A stretch of DNA of 34,886 nucleotides from assembly GCA_026552855.1 (NCBI GenBank), contig JAPMTX010000160.1, forward strand, positions 1 through 34,886, given 5' to 3'. Source of the stretch: Candidatus Methanoperedens sp. Its GTDB lineage: Archaea > Halobacteriota > Methanosarcinia > Methanosarcinales > Methanoperedenaceae. Below are positions 15,219 to 23,137 of this stretch, in pieces (within the stretch, counting starts at the first letter, position 1; every line of letters begins with the position of its first letter). A program made the position numbers and the translations under genes. Under the pieces are notes generated by a model. The model was not told where the DNA came from, did no database searches, and saw nothing but the letters and a program-made list of their open reading frames with translations.

Positions 15219-16223
15219 TCAGCGGATGATATTCACCGATCCGGGCTTTATCGCCTTCAGCCCATCCACGTATATATAATCCAGGAAATTGGGAACGGCC
15301 TTTTCGGTGGTAAGGTTGTTCTTTATCATCCACCGTGCTTCGTCTTCCATCGCGAGAATGAGCGATTGGTCGAGGGAGAGGGAGAATTGATTCTCGGACC
15401 AGATTATTTCAGTAAAGATGTCATCGTAATTCAACTGCTTTCTCACAATGGTCTTGGCTTGCGCAGGATTGCGGATTAGATAGTCCTCTGCCTGAGCCAG
15501 GGATTTTAAGAAACGGTTAACAACTTCCGGATGATCAGCTATCCAATTGTTCCTGCCGGCGACGACACCATATCCAGGCTGGTTATTTTGTACCGGCAGA
15601 GCAACTACCTTATCAGCCAATTGCACCCTGATTTTACTGGAATAAGGTTCCCAGACAATGACTCCGTCTACTCTTCCGCTTACGATGGCGTCAACGGATT
15701 CTTGCGCCGGGATATCAACGACGGTTACGTCTTGCGCGGTCATGCCGTGCAGTTCAAGGAATCTCCCCAGATAAAATTCGGCTATGGTATTTCGGGGAAT
15801 ACCTATTTTTTTCCCTTTAAGGTCAGCAATGGTGTTGATTCCCCGGTCTTTGCGTCCAAAGAGATACTGCTCACTAAATCTGCCTACAACAGTGATAATG
15901 CTGATTTCTTCTTTTGTAAACGCCCTCCTGACGAATGGAAACTCAGCCACCCACGCAATATCCGTTTCACCTTTCAATAAAGCTTCGGTTGTAGCTGCAC
16001 CGGTATTGTAATCCTTAATGTTAACATCAAGGCCATTGGCAGCGAAAAAGTGCTGATCCTGCGCTATATAAATAAGAGCAGAGGCTGCAGTTGGCACGGT
16101 CCCGATGTTGATTGATTCCATCTTCCCCGTATATGTGTCCGGGGGATTCGCGAAATACCACAGGCTGAATCCCAAGAGCACTACCGCAACGGTGACAGCT
16201 ATCACAGCAACAATTTTTTTCAT
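15219..16223 (-). CDS. ABC-type solute-binding protein, NMT1/SsuA/TauA-like
   Basis: This 334-aa protein has an N-terminal hydrophobic segment (VAVIAVTVAVVLLGFSLWYF, about 5-24) with no lipobox cysteine, so it is probably anchored outside the membrane by an uncleaved helix. The fold motifs INIGTVPTAASALIYIAQDQ, AWVAEFPFVRR, IADLKGKKIGIPRNT and SGRVDGVIVWEPY match the periplasmic family that binds sulfonates, nitrate, taurine or pyrimidine precursors. No permease or ATPase gene is nearby. Instead the next gene is a membrane histidine kinase, so the protein probably presents a ligand to the kinase. The ligand cannot be told from sequence alone. Confidence 0.88.
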   Translation of the reverse strand: MKKIVAVIAVTVAVVLLGFSLWYFANPPDTYTGKMESINIGTVPTAASALIYIAQDQHFFAANGLDVNIKDYNTGAATTEALLKGETDIAWVAEFPFVRRAFTKEEISIITVVGRFSEQYLFGRKDRGINTIADLKGKKIGIPRNTIAEFYLGRFLELHGMTAQDVTVVDIPAQESVDAIVSGRVDGVIVWEPYSSKIRVQLADKVVALPVQNNQPGYGVVAGRNNWIADHPEVVNRFLKSLAQAEDYLIRNPAQAKTIVRKQLNYDDIFTEIIWSENQFSLSLDQSLILAMEDEARWMIKNNLTTEKAVPNFLDYIYVDGLKAIKPGSVNIIR

Positions 16224-16232
16224 CTCATCATC

Positions 16233-16397
16233 CTACCCGTAGTGAGATATGTGAAGCGGTCTTGGATCGCCTTTGGGATTGGGCGAGTCTCTCTTTAGCT
16301 TAGATGTACCGGCCACCAGCCGGAATCGTTCCTCGCTCAAAGCCGCCTCCGCCTGCTTGCGTAGAGTTTCTGATTTTTCTGGTTTCATTTTTCTCAT
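16233..16397 (-). pseudogene. 54-aa ORF, likely remnant of a PAS-kinase signalling helix
   Basis: The ORF reads MRKMKPEKSETLRKQAEAAL then SEERFRLVA, very like the signalling helix that precedes PAS domains (RKQAEEALRESEERFR). After LVA the similarity stops and the sequence runs 24 residues of Ser, Pro and basic residues to a stop. It ends 9 nt before the solute-binding protein gene, in the same direction. It may be the broken start of an old sensor-kinase gene, or a small protein of its own; coding is plausible but unproven. Confidence 0.45.
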
Positions 16398-16677
16398 AAT
16401 GCCAAATAGCAGCGATTTATCTGACTATTCCGCATCTTAATGCGGTTCGGGCATTCCATTCTGGCTGTATATCCAACATAGATGCCTGTCTATACATCCT
16501 TTCTTGAATCCAATTTTTGATTGAATTTACACTTGCAGGTATTATTATCTCGTAAATGAGATGAAGCCATATATTAACATGATGGCTTATATATATTAAA
16601 TTACTTAAATAATAGTTTTTCAGCAGCATGTGGAGAGAAGATTTTAATCTAAGGGCTTGCAGGGTTAAACCGATGTT
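16398..16677. other. AT-rich gap with two adjacent hairpins
   Basis: This 280-bp gap holds no convincing gene. Two inverted repeats stand side by side: ATCTC/GAGAT (16547-16551, 16558-16562) and AAGCCAT/ATGGCTT (16564-16570, 16582-16588). They lie about 90-130 nt downstream of aIF6 and upstream of the sensory operon on the same strand, so they could mark the 3' end of one or the promoter of the other. Confidence 0.4.
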
Positions 16678-17337
16678 TTACACATACCCCAGCGCATCCT
16701 CGATCCTGCTTATCTCAGGGCTGGTAGTATCTTCCCCTGCCACATACCCTTTGCTGTTCGCAAGAATACCTGAGCCGATAAGCGGCGACCCGAAATTGAC
16801 AGTCCCGATATCCACAGGTAAATTGAAAAGCTCCTCCAGAACAGCGATCTCAGCCTCTGTGGCTTTCGGATGCACAAGCACACCCTTGTTCGTGGCAAGC
16901 GCAGCCATGCCAACGGTCTTTAAGCCTCCGACAGTACCCCTTATCGCCTCGACCCCGAGGGTCTTTTTGATAGTAACGAGGGCTTTATCCGAGAGGTCGG
17001 GATGCACCAGCGCGGCTGTATCGTTCGCCAGTATGAGGTTCCCGGCTGCGTTCAGTTCCCCGGATAACCTTGCAGCTTTTGTGTGCTTCCTCAGCTTTCG
17101 CAGTTCCCTGTCGAGAACAAGACCTGCGACCATGATGCCGTTTGAGTTCCCGCGTACCATCGAGCCCACGATCGTACTTCCGCCGACGGAGGAGCGGATG
17201 GCGCTCACCCCCAGCGAATTTTCAAAATCTGCGATAATCTCGTCTGAAGTATCGTACGGGACAAAAATAAATTCCTCAGTGCAGGTCGCGAACACACCGA
17301 GCACGGAGGTCCCGGAAATATTTAGTTTGCGCTTAAT
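16678..17337 (-). CDS. eif6: Translation initiation factor aIF6, apparent AUU start
   Basis: aIF6 binds the large ribosomal subunit and blocks joining with the small one. The body matches the pentein-fold family, with internal repeats such as IRSSVGGSTIVGSMVRGN and LAND. The first usual start codon is GTG 17304 (208 aa), but the frame continues upstream as KRKLNISGTSVLGVF, which matches the conserved first strand of aIF6. The only sensible start that includes it is ATT 17337 (219 aa, normal length), because an in-frame stop lies four codons before it and no ATG, GTG or TTG intervenes. It follows L31e by 21 nt in the L39e-L31e-aIF6 operon. A sequencing error at the start codon is the alternative. 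Confidence 0.93.
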   Translation of the reverse strand: MKRKLNISGTSVLGVFATCTEEFIFVPYDTSDEIIADFENSLGVSAIRSSVGGSTIVGSMVRGNSNGIMVAGLVLDRELRKLRKHTKAARLSGELNAAGNLILANDTAALVHPDLSDKALVTIKKTLGVEAIRGTVGGLKTVGMAALATNKGVLVHPKATEAEIAVLEELFNLPVDIGTVNFGSPLIGSGILANSKGYVAGEDTTSPEISRIEDALGYV

Positions 17338-17358
17338 CTCTACCGTCTATTCCCCCGC

Positions 17359-17622
17359 TTATTCCTGCGCGAGTTCGGCTTCCACGCCGCCAGCCTCGAA
17401 TTTGACAGCCCTTACGCGGACTTTCAGGGGCGGCTTCATGGAGCCTCTCTCCCACAGTTTTTCGTTGATAGTTTTATCTATCTTAATCTCAGTCGGCTCA
17501 GTTTTTAAATGTTTCGCAAGGAATGCCCTTACCTTTCTCGCCGCGCTCTCAGCCCTTTTCCAGCGCGGAACCTTCCTCGCATCCGAAAGCGGGATGGTAT
17601 AAACCCTTTCAATATCTGCCAT
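17359..17622 (-). CDS. rpl31e: Large subunit ribosomal protein L31e
   Basis: This 87-aa protein begins [20 protein letters not shown], followed by [19 protein letters not shown], the L31e core. L31e sits at the peptide exit tunnel of the archaeal and eukaryotic large subunit. AGGTGA lies six nt before the ATG and overlaps the L39e stop region, so the two genes are coupled. The order L39e-L31e-aIF6 is conserved across euryarchaea. Confidence 0.97.
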   Translation of the reverse strand: MADIERVYTIPLSDARKVPRWKRAESAARKVRAFLAKHLKTEPTEIKIDKTINEKLWERGSMKPPLKVRVRAVKFEAGGVEAELAQE

Positions 17623-17633
17623 ACTGTATCACC

Positions 17634-17786
17634 TTAAACATCCAGTGTGCTGCGTCTCCAGTGGCGTCTCTTCGGATGGGTCATCACATGCCTGTTGGTC
17701 TTCACAATAACCCATGCCGGGACGCGCTGGTTCTGGTTTTGCGCTTTTGCCAGTCGTTTCTTCTTTCCCTTTGTCTTCTGTGTCAT
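17634..17786 (-). CDS. rpl39e: Large subunit ribosomal protein L39e
   Basis: This 50-aa, very basic protein starts [20 protein letters not shown] and ends with [11 protein letters not shown]. The RVPAWV and RRHWRR elements are diagnostic of L39e, which lines the exit tunnel. GGTGGA sits five nt before the ATG. It is first gene of the operon and is divergent from the antiporter gene. Confidence 0.96.
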   Translation of the reverse strand: MTQKTKGKKKRLAKAQNQNQRVPAWVIVKTNRHVMTHPKRRHWRRSTLDV

Positions 17787-17860
17787 AAAAATCCACCGGG
17801 TAATCTTAAATGGGAGTATCCTAAAAGTATCGGCTCATTGATAAAGCTTTTGGAGAATTA

Positions 17861-17870
17861 TTTATATTTA
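17861..17870 (+). promoter_or_regulatory. TATA box of the antiporter gene
   Basis: TTTATATTTA is centred 27 nt before ATG 17893, which decides that start against the in-frame ATG 17872. Confidence 0.55.
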
Positions 17871-17892
17871 TATGATATATAAGTATGATTCT

Positions 17893-19884
17893 ATGACCGA
17901 GCTTTTTCTTCTGAGGGATTTCGTCACCATTTTCGGCGTTGCAGTCGGCATTGCATTTCTTTTCCACCACCTCAAAATGGCTCCTCTTGCGGGTTACCTG
18001 ATAGCAGGCGTGCTGCTCGGTCCTTCGATGCTTGGCATCGTAAAGGACACCGGGCTGATAGAGGTGCTGGCAGAGGTCGGCGTGATTTTACTGCTGTTCC
18101 TCATCGGCGTTGAATTCTCGCTCGATGAGCTTATCAGGATGAACCGCACTGCATTCGCGGGCGGAGTCCTCCAGGTCGTGCTGACAAGTGCGGCTGTCCT
18201 GCTGGTAGCGCTTTCATCGGGCCTTCAGTTCGAGAAGGGACTATTTGCCGGTTTTTTAGTGGCTATGAGCAGTACTGCTATCGTTTTCAAGCTGCTCTCA
18301 GACCGGGGCGAGATCGATTCCCCGAAGGGACGTCTCTCAGCCGGCATCCTTATCTTCCAGGACCTGAGCGTCGTAGCTATAGTGCTGCTATTGCCTGTAC
18401 TGGGAGGGAAATCCGGTCTATCCGCAGCGGATGTGGCGCTGAACATATTCCTTGCGCTTGTGTTCGTTGGCATCGCTATCGTGGTAGCGCGGTATGTAGT
18501 TCCCCTTATGCTATACCGGGTCGTCAGGACCCACAGCCGTGAGTTATTCCTTATCAGTATCGTGTTGATATGCTTCGGGACAGCATATCTCACATCGTTC
18601 GTAGGCCTGTCTCTGGCTCTCGGCGCGTTCCTTGCAGGTCTTGTGGTCTCAGAATCCGAGTACGGGCACCAGGCATTCAGCGAGATCCTGCCGCTTAAGG
18701 ATGTTTTCAGCATCCTTTTCTTCGTATCCATCGGCATGCTCCTGGACGTGGGCTCAGTGCTTCGCTACCCCGGCATCATACTCCTGGCTGTGCTCTTTAT
18801 CATTGCAGTCAAATTCGCTATCGGGGCGCTTGTACCCATGGTGCTTGGCTATCCGCTCCGCGTGGCTGTGCCTGTTGGGGTCGCACTGGCTCAGATAGGC
18901 GAATTCTCTTTCGTGCTGTCTAAGGAGGGACTGGGCTCAGGGTTGATATCCTTCGACGACTACCAGGTGTTCCTTGCTTCGTCCATCATCACAATGGTCT
19001 TCACACCGTTCATGATACAGGGAAGCGGCAGGCTCTCAGAATTTATCGAGCGGCTGCCGGTGCCTGATGAATTAAAGATGGGGCGCCTGCATGAGGATGT
19101 TCCCGGCAGGGAAGACCTGAACAATCACGTTATAGTCGTGGGCTTCGGTCTGAACGGCAGGAACGTTTCAAGAGTTCTTTCTGCGTCAGGTATCCCTTTT
19201 GTGGTGCTTGAGCTGAACCCGGAAACCGTGAGGAGCGAGAAAAAGCGCGGGGTCCCCGTGTTCTACGGCGACGCCTCAAAGGAGGCGGTGCTTGAGCAGG
19301 CTAATATCATGACAGCGCGCTCTATCGTGATCGCCATCTCGGATGCCTCTGCAACGCGCAGGGTCGTGGAACTGGCACGGAGGCTTAACCCCTCGGTATA
19401 CATTATCGCCCGGACGCGGTACACGAGCGAGGTCACTCCCCTTTATTCTCTGGGTGCGAACGAAGTGATACCCGAGGAGTTTGAGACATCTATCGAAATC
19501 GTCTCAAGGGTGCTGCAACGCTATTTTATCCCGGCTGATGAGATAGACAGGCATATCGGCGACATCAGGAAGGACGGATACGAGATGTTCAGGAACATAC
19601 ATCACAGGTATACCGTGTTCCCGGAGCTGAAGGAGCATCTTCCCGATATTGAGATAGAGACAATCAGGATAGGGGATGCCTCACCGCTGGCAGGAAAGAC
19701 ACTGGCTGAGGCAGGACTGCGAAGGGGCTTTGGCGTGACAGTGCTGGCTGTCCAGCGCGGGAAGCAGACGATATCCAATCCCTCAGGCGATACTCAGGTG
19801 CTGGCGCAGGATGTCATTGTTTTGATCGGTACAAAGGACAGCATCGCCAGGGCGGCTTCCCAGATCATGCCTCCTGCCAAATAG
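17893..19884 (+). CDS. Kef-type monovalent cation/proton antiporter with RCK domains
   Basis: The protein (663 aa from ATG 17893; an ATG at 17872 would add seven residues but lies inside the promoter spacing) has about 12 membrane segments over the first 375 residues. It carries CPA2 features: LAGYLIAGVLLGPSMLG, the FQD motif at 155-157 and ALAQIGEFSFVL. A cytoplasmic RCK_N/TrkA-N domain follows (VIVVGFGLNGRN, Rossmann GxGxxG at 417-422), then an RCK_C domain (about 570-655). This is the KefB/KefC type, which exchanges K+ or Na+ for protons and is gated by nucleotide binding to RCK. Substrate is not decided by sequence. It is divergent from L39e. Confidence 0.92.
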   Translation: MTELFLLRDFVTIFGVAVGIAFLFHHLKMAPLAGYLIAGVLLGPSMLGIVKDTGLIEVLAEVGVILLLFLIGVEFSLDELIRMNRTAFAGGVLQVVLTSAAVLLVALSSGLQFEKGLFAGFLVAMSSTAIVFKLLSDRGEIDSPKGRLSAGILIFQDLSVVAIVLLLPVLGGKSGLSAADVALNIFLALVFVGIAIVVARYVVPLMLYRVVRTHSRELFLISIVLICFGTAYLTSFVGLSLALGAFLAGLVVSESEYGHQAFSEILPLKDVFSILFFVSIGMLLDVGSVLRYPGIILLAVLFIIAVKFAIGALVPMVLGYPLRVAVPVGVALAQIGEFSFVLSKEGLGSGLISFDDYQVFLASSIITMVFTPFMIQGSGRLSEFIERLPVPDELKMGRLHEDVPGREDLNNHVIVVGFGLNGRNVSRVLSASGIPFVVLELNPETVRSEKKRGVPVFYGDASKEAVLEQANIMTARSIVIAISDASATRRVVELARRLNPSVYIIARTRYTSEVTPLYSLGANEVIPEEFETSIEIVSRVLQRYFIPADEIDRHIGDIRKDGYEMFRNIHHRYTVFPELKEHLPDIEIETIRIGDASPLAGKTLAEAGLRRGFGVTVLAVQRGKQTISNPSGDTQVLAQDVIVLIGTKDSIARAASQIMPPAK

Positions 19885-19892
19885 CAGAACCC

Positions 19893-20069
19893 ATTAAGAA
19901 GCCTGAGAAAGAGCACTTAGCCGGAGTTAGCGAAAAGGAACAGCTCCAGTACGAGCGCATCAAGGAATCAGCCGAGGAATCAGGGCGCTGCGGAGAGCGG
20001 GCGGAAGAGGTAGCGGCGCGGACGGTGCTGAAAAGGCACAGGGAGAAAGGGCATAAGAAGGGAGAATAA
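19893..20069 (+). CDS. Small basic protein, 'plasmid stabilization'-like, without a normal start
   Basis: A frame of 58 codons reads KKPEKEHLAGVSEKEQLQYE, then RIKESAEESGRCGERAEEVA and AARTVLKRHREKGHKKGE. It resembles a widespread family of short charged proteins sometimes named plasmid stabilization protein, in which QYEHIKES and ERAEEVAARTV are conserved. No ATG, GTG or TTG is available in frame upstream of the conserved region; ATT 19893 is the first plausible codon and there is no ribosome site. It begins 9 nt after the antiporter stop. The gene may have lost its 5' end, or may be read by reinitiation at AUU. Confidence 0.5.
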   Translation: MKKPEKEHLAGVSEKEQLQYERIKESAEESGRCGERAEEVAARTVLKRHREKGHKKGE

Positions 20070-20090
20070 CTGGTGACTGTTCTTAAGAAC

Positions 20091-20117
20091 CGCAGATGAA
20101 CGCGGATGAACGCAGAT
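20091..20117. repeat. Three tandem decamers
   Basis: CGCAGATGAA, CGCGGATGAA and the partial CGCAGAT follow one another between the small ORF and the convergent UPF0210 gene. It looks like an intergenic repeat; similar GATGAACGC repeats are seen in many archaeal and bacterial genomes. No function is assigned. Confidence 0.65.
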
Positions 20118-20124
20118 TATGCTA

Positions 20125-21480
20125 TTAGTTCCTCATGCTCGTGATCGGGCTCGGCATCCTGCCGCCCCTCAGGATGAAATCGCGGGGACTGAATCTGTTC
20201 ACTTCCATCACGTATGTCTCACCAAGCAGACCGCCGAAGTTCACGTAATCGCCTGCTTTTTTGCCCGGAACCGGGATGAGCCGCACGCCCGTGGTCTTGC
20301 CGTTCACCACGCCTATGGAGAGTTCATCAGCGATTATGGCTGAGATGGTCTCGGCAGGCGTATCGCCGGGGATGGCTATCATATCAAGCCCGACAGAGCA
20401 TACGGCAGTCAAAGCCTCAAGCTTCTCGATGGAGAGGGCGCGGCATTTCACGGCATCGTTCATGCATGAATCCTCGCTCACGGGTATGAACGTGCCGCTT
20501 AAGCCCCCGACATTGCCTGACGCCATGGCTCCGCCTTTCTTGACCGCGTCGATGAGGAGCGCAAGCGCTGCTGTGCTCCCGGGCGCGCCCATCCTCTCGA
20601 TGCCCATCATCTCCACTATCCCTGCTACCGAATCGCCCACCTTCGTGGTCGAAGCTAGGGAGATGTCCACTATACCGAAGGGAACACCCATGTTCACCGC
20701 GAGCTCCCTGCCTATCAGTTCTCCGGCTCTTGTTATCTTGAAGGCTGTGCGCTTGATGATCTCCGAGAGCGCGGTCAGGTCGCATTCCCTGTTCTTCTCG
20801 ACCACGCTCCTCACCACCCCGGGACCGCTTATACCTATGTTGAGCGAGAAATCCGGCTCTCCGACACCGTGGAAAGCCCCTGCCATGAAAGGGTTGTCCT
20901 CAGGGGCGTTTGAGAATGCCACGAACCTGGCGCATCCCACGCCGTTCTCGGTACGCTTTGATATCTCTTTAAGTATGCTTCCGAGCCGCACAACTGCGTC
21001 CATGTTCATGCCCGAAGGGGTCGAGGCGACGTTCAGGAAGGCGCATACCCTCTCCGTACATGAGAGAGCCTCTGGAAGCGAATCGATAATACGGGCGTCC
21101 GCCTTCGTCATCCCCTTCTGGACGAGCGCGCCGTAGCCGCCGATAAAATCGATGCCTGCATCGCGGGCTGCCCTGTCAAGCGTCTTTGCTATCTCAAGCG
21201 GGGCAGAGGAGGGGCACGACTCCACTATCAGGGAGACCGGGGTCACGGATATCCTTTTGTTGATTATCGGGATGCCGTACTTATCCTCAAGTTTCCCTGC
21301 TTCCAAGACGAGCGTTTTCCCGCAATCCGCGATCCTGTCATATACTTTTGATTTGAAGACCTCAAGGTCGGAATCGATGCAGTCCTTCAGGTTGACACCG
21401 AGCGTGACCGTCCTTATGTCGAAGTTGTGATAGAGGGTCATGTTGACAGTTTCCATGACCTCTTCAAGCGAGTATTCCAT
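20125..21480 (-). CDS. UPF0210/DUF711 family protein (PFL family)
   Basis: This 451-aa protein matches the UPF0210 family, with EYSLEEVMETVNMTLYHNFD at the start, RTVTLGVNLKDC, the FIGGYGALVQKG motif (about 112-123), AFHGVGEPDFSLNIGISGPG and a C-terminal GGRMPSPITS. Structures show a fold related to pyruvate formate-lyase type barrels, without a glycyl radical motif; the enzymatic role is not established. It starts 2 nt after the ACT-domain gene, a pairing conserved in bacteria and archaea, so the ACT protein probably senses an amino acid and regulates it. Confidence 0.9.
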   Translation of the reverse strand: MEYSLEEVMETVNMTLYHNFDIRTVTLGVNLKDCIDSDLEVFKSKVYDRIADCGKTLVLEAGKLEDKYGIPIINKRISVTPVSLIVESCPSSAPLEIAKTLDRAARDAGIDFIGGYGALVQKGMTKADARIIDSLPEALSCTERVCAFLNVASTPSGMNMDAVVRLGSILKEISKRTENGVGCARFVAFSNAPEDNPFMAGAFHGVGEPDFSLNIGISGPGVVRSVVEKNRECDLTALSEIIKRTAFKITRAGELIGRELAVNMGVPFGIVDISLASTTKVGDSVAGIVEMMGIERMGAPGSTAALALLIDAVKKGGAMASGNVGGLSGTFIPVSEDSCMNDAVKCRALSIEKLEALTAVCSVGLDMIAIPGDTPAETISAIIADELSIGVVNGKTTGVRLIPVPGKKAGDYVNFGGLLGETYVMEVNRFSPRDFILRGGRMPSPITSMRN

Positions 21481-21482
21481 AC

Positions 21483-21761
21483 CTACACCCTGTGCATGGT
21501 CTTGAAGATGTTCTCGTGCTGCACCTGTATATTGAGCCCCATCTCAGCTTCTATCGCTGCCAGCTCTTTTTTCAGTTCTCCTATCGAGAGCCGGGAATCC
21601 GACATATCGACAGCCATGGTCATTACGAAATACCCCTCCATGACCTTCTGGTTCAGGTCCTCGATATTGATATTGTGCTGGTAGACAGCGTTTGATATCC
21701 TGGCGATTATTCCTTTCTGGTCTTTGCCTATCACAGTGATGAATACAAGGTATTTGGTCAT
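21483..21761 (-). CDS. ACT-domain protein (UPF0237 family)
   Basis: The 92-aa protein is a single ACT domain: FITVIGKDQKGIIARISNAV is the beta-alpha start with the GxxxRI ligand loop, and INIEDLNQKVMEGYFVMTMA follows. ACT domains dimerise and bind amino acids. It is translated just ahead of the UPF0210 gene. A TATA box centred about 25 nt upstream implies a leaderless transcript. Confidence 0.92.
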   Translation of the reverse strand: MTKYLVFITVIGKDQKGIIARISNAVYQHNINIEDLNQKVMEGYFVMTMAVDMSDSRLSIGELKKELAAIEAEMGLNIQVQHENIFKTMHRV

Positions 21762-21780
21762 CTTATGCCTCTTTCAGGGT

Positions 21781-21792
21781 TTAATTAATATC
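21781..21792 (-). promoter_or_regulatory. TATA box of the ACT-UPF0210 operon
   Basis: GATATTAATTAA on the minus strand is centred about 25 nt before ATG 21761. Confidence 0.55.
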
Positions 21793-21829
21793 TGATGGGG
21801 AATTAAATATTATTGTTCCAGCAACCCGT

Positions 21830-23053
21830 CTACCTCAGGGCATAGCCCCCGTACCGCCTGTTAATAGTTATCACGCTCGCAAGAAGCGCAAGGAAGGTCG
21901 CTATCTGCACCGCTATTATCTGACCTACGGTATCATGGAACACCAGGAACAGGAATACCTCTAACAACGTGAATAACACCAGGGGATACCTGAATGCAGT
22001 CCTCTTTGCCGAGACATCGTAGAACATGAAGATAATGGAAAGGGAGAGGAGGCTCATAGCCAGGGCATACCATACAAGATAGCCTGCGATAGAAGCGTAG
22101 TTCTTCCCGAAGAGGACAGTCATTATCAAACCGGGCGCGAGGGCGTAGGCAGAGAGGACGGCAGCCAGGAAAAGCCCGAAATAGATAAGAGCCTTTCTCA
22201 ACAGGAACCCGTGCGTCCTGTTAAGGGCGGACAGCTCGCTCACCTTGGGGAGAATCACATTACCGAAGGCTATGGCTGAGAAGTAGATGACCTCGCCGAT
22301 CATTTTCATGGCTGTAAAGTAGCCCGATACCTCGCCCGGGAAGTATCTCCTGACAAAAAGGATATCAATGCTGCTCATTACAGTTATGCAAAGCACGAGC
22401 ACGAATATGGGTGAAGCGTACCTGTAGACGGATATCTCGACCTGTTCGCTCTTTTCCCGCAGAACTGGCACGAGCGGTATGAGAGCAAGCACCAGGATGA
22501 CGAATGCGCCCGCGCCGTAGGACAGTATTGCGCCGTTCACTCCGGCGCCCAGATAGACAAAGAGAGCGCCGAACAGCAAAAGCGCAGGCTTTTCCACGGC
22601 AATATTGAAACCGAGACTGTTGAATTCCTGCATTCCCTGAAGCGTACCCCTCGGAGAAGTGAGAAGCGTGATGAATATAAGGGAAAACCCCAGGATAATG
22701 ACCGGAATCGCCGAAGGAAGGTTCAGGACGCTTTTGAGGAGGGGGCTCAATGCGAGCAGCACAACGAAAATAATTATGCCGATATATACAAGCTTCTTTG
22801 CAGATGCCAGAAGTATCGACCTTATTTTCCCCCTATCGCTTTTTTGCTCTGAGACTACGTGAGCCAGCGTTGTGGTGATGACAGTGGCTGGCACGGAGAA
22901 TATATAGAGAAGGGAGAGCATCGAGCCGAGGATGCCGTAGCCCTCAGGACCGAGCGCACGCGCCATGTAGAAATAGAAGACGTAGGCGAAAAAGAATGAG
23001 ATGACGTAGGCGAAGAGGATTATGGCTCCATGCCTCAGCAGTTTATCTTTCAT
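21830..23053 (-). CDS. Polysaccharide-type flippase (MOP superfamily, Wzx-like)
   Basis: The protein is 407 aa from ATG 23053 (residue 15 of the longer reading from 23095). It has about 12 membrane segments and the N-terminal motif YMARALGPEGYGILGSMLSL, typical of O-antigen and teichoic-acid type flippases, which move lipid-linked glycans across the membrane. The internal start is chosen because a TATA-like GTGTATATGG lies about 30 nt before it and the first 14 codons of the longer reading are not conserved-looking. It is divergent from the sulfate-activation operon, with about 125 bp between starts, so the two may share regulation. Confidence 0.85.
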   Translation of the reverse strand: MKDKLLRHGAIILFAYVISFFFAYVFYFYMARALGPEGYGILGSMLSLLYIFSVPATVITTTLAHVVSEQKSDRGKIRSILLASAKKLVYIGIIIFVVLLALSPLLKSVLNLPSAIPVIILGFSLIFITLLTSPRGTLQGMQEFNSLGFNIAVEKPALLLFGALFVYLGAGVNGAILSYGAGAFVILVLALIPLVPVLREKSEQVEISVYRYASPIFVLVLCITVMSSIDILFVRRYFPGEVSGYFTAMKMIGEVIYFSAIAFGNVILPKVSELSALNRTHGFLLRKALIYFGLFLAAVLSAYALAPGLIMTVLFGKNYASIAGYLVWYALAMSLLSLSIIFMFYDVSAKRTAFRYPLVLFTLLEVFLFLVFHDTVGQIIAVQIATFLALLASVITINRRYGGYALR

Positions 23054-23127
23054 AATATCTTCGGTTCTAATTGTAAGAGCTACCATATACACCAAATATC
23101 TGATATACCCTCCTACAGGTTAAGAAA

Positions 23128-23137
23128 AATATATATA
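23128..23137 (+). promoter_or_regulatory. TATA box of the sulfate-activation operon
   Basis: AATATATATA is about 45 nt before ATG 23178, giving a transcription start near 23159 and a leader of roughly 19 nt. It abuts the inverted repeat beginning at 23138. Confidence 0.6.

Noticed and set aside
16417-16629. A 70-aa minus-strand ORF in the AT-rich gap
   Set aside because: No ribosome site or recognisable motif, and it contains the two hairpins; I treat the gap as non-coding.
16628-17602. A 324-aa plus-strand ORF across aIF6 and L31e
   Set aside because: It is antisense to two certain genes, is Ser/Thr-rich in the manner of shadow frames, and has no promoter or ribosome site.
20091-20117. A CRISPR-like array
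   Set aside because: The units are 10 nt, directly adjacent and without spacers.
20261-21136. A 291-aa plus-strand ORF
   Set aside because: It lies fully inside the UPF0210 gene on the other strand; the long frame reflects codon bias in that gene.
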